A stretch of DNA of 7,756 nucleotides from Defluviicoccus vanus. Its GTDB lineage: Bacteria; Pseudomonadota; Alphaproteobacteria; Rhodospirillales; Defluviicoccaceae. Positions 6,359 to 7,756 of this stretch are shown piece by piece (the stretch's first letter is position 1; each line of letters starts with the position of its first letter). The notes beneath the pieces are model-generated. The model saw nothing but the letters and a program-made list of their open reading frames with translations. It was not told the origin of the DNA and did not search any database. The stretch lies in assembly GCF_014672695.1 (NCBI RefSeq), contig NZ_CP053923.1:2395884-2403639 (forward strand). Direction: 5' to 3'. Both the position numbers and the translations under genes were made by a program.

Positions 6359-6652
6359 GGCGAAGCCTCGGGAGCCGGCGCGCTCGCTCTTCGTTCCTAT
6401 CGACCAACGCCACCTTTGTCGCTACATCTAGCCGTGCCGGAGGCAGAAGGATAAGCCCTCATGTTATTCTTTGGCTACAAGACGATAGGCACGACACTTG
6501 ATGTTTCCCATTCTGAAATGGGTGACAACGGCAACCGACCTTTGATCTGACGGGCTTCTAGTTCCACATCGTAACAAATTTTCCAATTTACAAATTTGTA
6601 AAGTTACAAGGCGACAAATTTGGGCAAGTCTGTTCGCCTTGGTTGTCTCTAA
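6359..6652. other. Intergenic stretch between IS relics
   Basis: No supportable gene. It contains a perfect hairpin, CCCATT-CTGA-AATGGG, at 6507-6522. From about 6570 it also contains an AT-rich patch with repeats, listed separately. The part next to 6358 is probably the 5' end of the IS1595 relic. The part next to 6652 may include the decayed end of the IS6 transposase, whose frame stays open leftwards without clear homology. Confidence 0.5.
6574..6621. repeat. 16-bp perfect palindrome within three ACAAATTT copies
   Basis: TTTACAAATTTGTAAA (6587-6602) is a perfect 16-bp palindrome. The octamer ACAAATTT occurs at 6574-6581, 6590-6597 (the palindrome centre) and 6614-6621, all on the plus strand, with start spacings of 16 and 24 bases. 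GTAAC (6571-6575) and GTTAC (6603-6607) add a further, off-centre inverted pair. It looks like an operator for a dimeric regulator or an element end. No regulated gene is adjacent: the next intact gene rightwards starts at 7491. Confidence 0.55.
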
Positions 6653-7165
6653 ACTGTGTCTAGTGCTTACAGGGGATTGATAATCTGTTGTTATTCGGCG
6701 GCGGAAAGGGTGGAAGTGCTGGCGGATCAGGTCATGAGCGGAGAGGAAACATTGTGCTTGCCACGGCGACTTGAACCGCTGCAGCTGTCGTTCTCATCAT
6801 CGCGTCGGCTAGTACGAGTTCTCGGCTCGATTGTTGAGATAGCGGCTCTGCCGGTGCTGAACACCTTTGAGGGTCTTCTTCCGCGCCGCGGCATAGCGCG
6901 GCAACTTGTCGGTAACGATCGCCCACAGCACGAAGCGCAGCTCTTGCAGCAGCTTACGGAAGAGCCGCTTGATGATTCGCATCCGCTTTGCGCAGGCTGC
7001 CCTGGCGTTGCGGCGGCGCTGAACGAGGATACCGAGGACCACCTCGATCCTGTCCACCGCGCGCCAGAGATCGTGCCGGACGCTACGGATCCTGATGAAC
7101 ACTTGATCCAGGTACCACCTGTATCCCGGCCCGCCCATCCGCGCCACCACCGGCTGCTAATTTGA
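6653..7165 (-). pseudogene. IS6-family transposase remnant (DDE domain) with multiple in-frame stops
   Basis: Read leftwards from about 7165, one single frame carries the IS6 catalytic domain. It gives RWYLDQVFIRI (first D at 7108-7106), DLWRAVD, GILVQRRRNARAA, IVTDKL (second D) and QHRQSRYLNNRAENS (E), all three DDE acids present. The same frame continues past stops as PTR, two stops, ERQLQRFKSPWQAQCFLSAH, DLIRQHFHPFRRR. Stops are at 6809-6811 (TAG), 6797-6799 and 6794-6796 (both TGA). Compared with the family's usual text after NRAENS (HQPTRRRERQMQRFKSP...), these positions would be Q, R and R. About 8 extra residues (around CAKRMRII) sit between RNARAA and KRLFRK. The N-terminal helix-turn-helix region is missing, and no terminal repeats were recognised. 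Right and left limits are approximate. Confidence 0.8.
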
Positions 7166-7490
7166 CAATGTCGTTTCTGTATCAAGGTCGTAACACGCCG
7201 TAACAATACGTGCGTTGCACTAGTTGCACCTTTGGTGTGTATGATTGGAACCGGGTGTCACTTAGGAGTTGTGCGACCTGAGTAGCTGAGTAAGAAAAGA
7301 CACCATGGTTTAGCCGGGTGATAGGTTGCTAGCAGCGTCGAGTGATTTCTCTTTGCGAAGGCGGGTCGGCTGACGGGCGCCAAGTCTCCTACTTCTTGCT
7401 CTTCGTACCCCGCCACTGCCCGAACACCGGGCAGAGGTCAGTGCGATTGAACTCGCATCCTGCTATCTGATGCTCGCAAAGGACAAAATC
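7166..7490 (+). other. Non-coding stretch and leader of the acyl-AMP ligase gene
   Basis: No convincing gene. Items seen: a tandem GTTGCAC (7214-7220 and 7223-7229); an inverted pair GGTGTC (7254-7259) and GACACC (7299-7304) between two copies of CCGGGTG (7251-7257, 7314-7320); and a hairpin CTGCCCG-AACAC-CGGGCAG (7416-7422 and 7428-7434) about 57 bases before the next start codon, without a T tract. A weak promoter-like pair, TTGCAC at 7215 and TATGAT at 7240, has a 19-base spacer, longer than ideal. Part of this may be further IS debris. Confidence 0.4.
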
Positions 7491-7756
7491 ATGCTCCAGG
7501 CCCTTGGGACCAATCCGCATCAGCAAATGCGAGTTGGTGAGTTCGAGACATTAACGGAGGGCCTTGATTGGGCCGCGCGCGGCAAGACCGGATTTAACTT
7601 CTTTTCCAGTCGCGGCCAACTCGTTGCTTCGCTCAGTTACGCCGAACTACGTGAGCGGGCACGCGACCTCGCATCGCGCTTCGTCGCTAGCGGTTTTGAG
7701 CGCGCCGACAGACTAGCAATCATCGCCGAAACGACGGTTGATTTTTCGGTGATATT
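7491..7756 (+). CDS. Fatty-acyl-AMP ligase / AMP-binding synthetase, N-terminal part (3' partial)
   Basis: The first 88 codons of an adenylate-forming enzyme, running off the right edge. The visible text (MRVGEFETLTEGLDWAARG, KTGFNFFSSRGQLVASLSYA, ELRERARDLASRFVASGFE, DRLAIIAETTVDF) matches the start of the AMP-binding domain in fatty-acyl-AMP ligases and long-chain acyl-CoA synthetases. The phrase TGFNFFSSRG followed by SYAELRERA favours the FAAL subgroup, which loads fatty acyl-adenylates onto carrier proteins of polyketide or lipopeptide systems. The ATP-binding P-loop and adenylation motifs are beyond the window, so ligase versus CoA synthetase cannot be settled. The start at 7491 is chosen because AAAGGA (7478-7483) lies 7 bases ahead. 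An in-frame ATG at 7470 is the alternative. Confidence 0.8.
   Translation, partial: MLQALGTNPHQQMRVGEFETLTEGLDWAARGKTGFNFFSSRGQLVASLSYAELRERARDLASRFVASGFERADRLAIIAETTVDFSVI

Noticed and set aside
6656..7165. A 169-codon plus-strand open frame
   Set aside because: It is the antisense of the IS6 transposase relic. The minus-strand reading has the DDE motifs and this one has none.
7251..7320. CCGGGTG direct repeats as a target-site duplication of a small insertion
   Set aside because: Seven bases is short and the intervening 56 bases show no clear terminal repeats at the repeat borders. Chance is not excluded.
7305..7372. ATG at 7305 as a small gene or IS start
   Set aside because: The third codon is TAG and no family similarity could be recognised in the following codons.
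7416..7434. Hairpin CTGCCCG/CGGGCAG as a transcription terminator
   Set aside because: The stem is perfect but no T tract follows, and it lies within the leader of the next gene rather than after a gene.

Overview
The window is GC-rich (apart from one AT-rich intergenic stretch) and most resembles an alphaproteobacterial chromosome, possibly Rhodospirillales-like. I infer this from codon use and from protein character, not from any database search. It falls into three parts.

(1) Bases 1-2824, plus strand: a compact chromosomal block. It runs from the 3' end of a TerB/DnaJ co-chaperone gene (DjlA-like), through an EamA-family permease, to an AmiD/AmpD-type N-acetylmuramoyl-L-alanine amidase. 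Each pair is joined by a 4-base start/stop overlap (TTGA, then GTGA). A small exported protein of unknown function follows with its own Shine-Dalgarno sequence. Its middle third appears to be read out of frame between two compensating indels.

(2) Bases about 2825-7165: an accessory region. Its cargo is a minus-strand pair: a GT39-type polytopic glycosyltransferase, then a GT2 (DPM1-like) glycosyltransferase with two C-terminal membrane helices. A plausible division of labour is that the GT2 enzyme makes a polyprenyl-phosphate sugar and the GT39 enzyme transfers that sugar outside the cytoplasm; this is inference. The pair starts from a sharply AT-rich intergenic region. It is bracketed by decayed insertion-sequence pieces of four families: an IS110 start fragment with its leader at 2812 to about 3113, an IS3 OrfA start at 6115, an IS1595 zinc-ribbon start ending at 6358, and an IS6 transposase catalytic domain at about 6653-7165. 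The IS6 relic carries several stop codons that read as C-to-T changes.

(3) Bases about 7166-7756: a leader without genes, then the first 88 codons of a fatty-acyl-AMP ligase/acyl-CoA synthetase-like gene that runs off the right edge.

No tRNA, rRNA, CRISPR array or intact mobile element was seen. The most interesting items are the IS-bracketed glycosylation cassette, the IS110 remnant whose retained leader is where a bridge RNA would be encoded, the compensating frameshifts, the stop-riddled IS6 relic, and a 16-bp perfect palindrome with three ACAAATTT copies near 6590.
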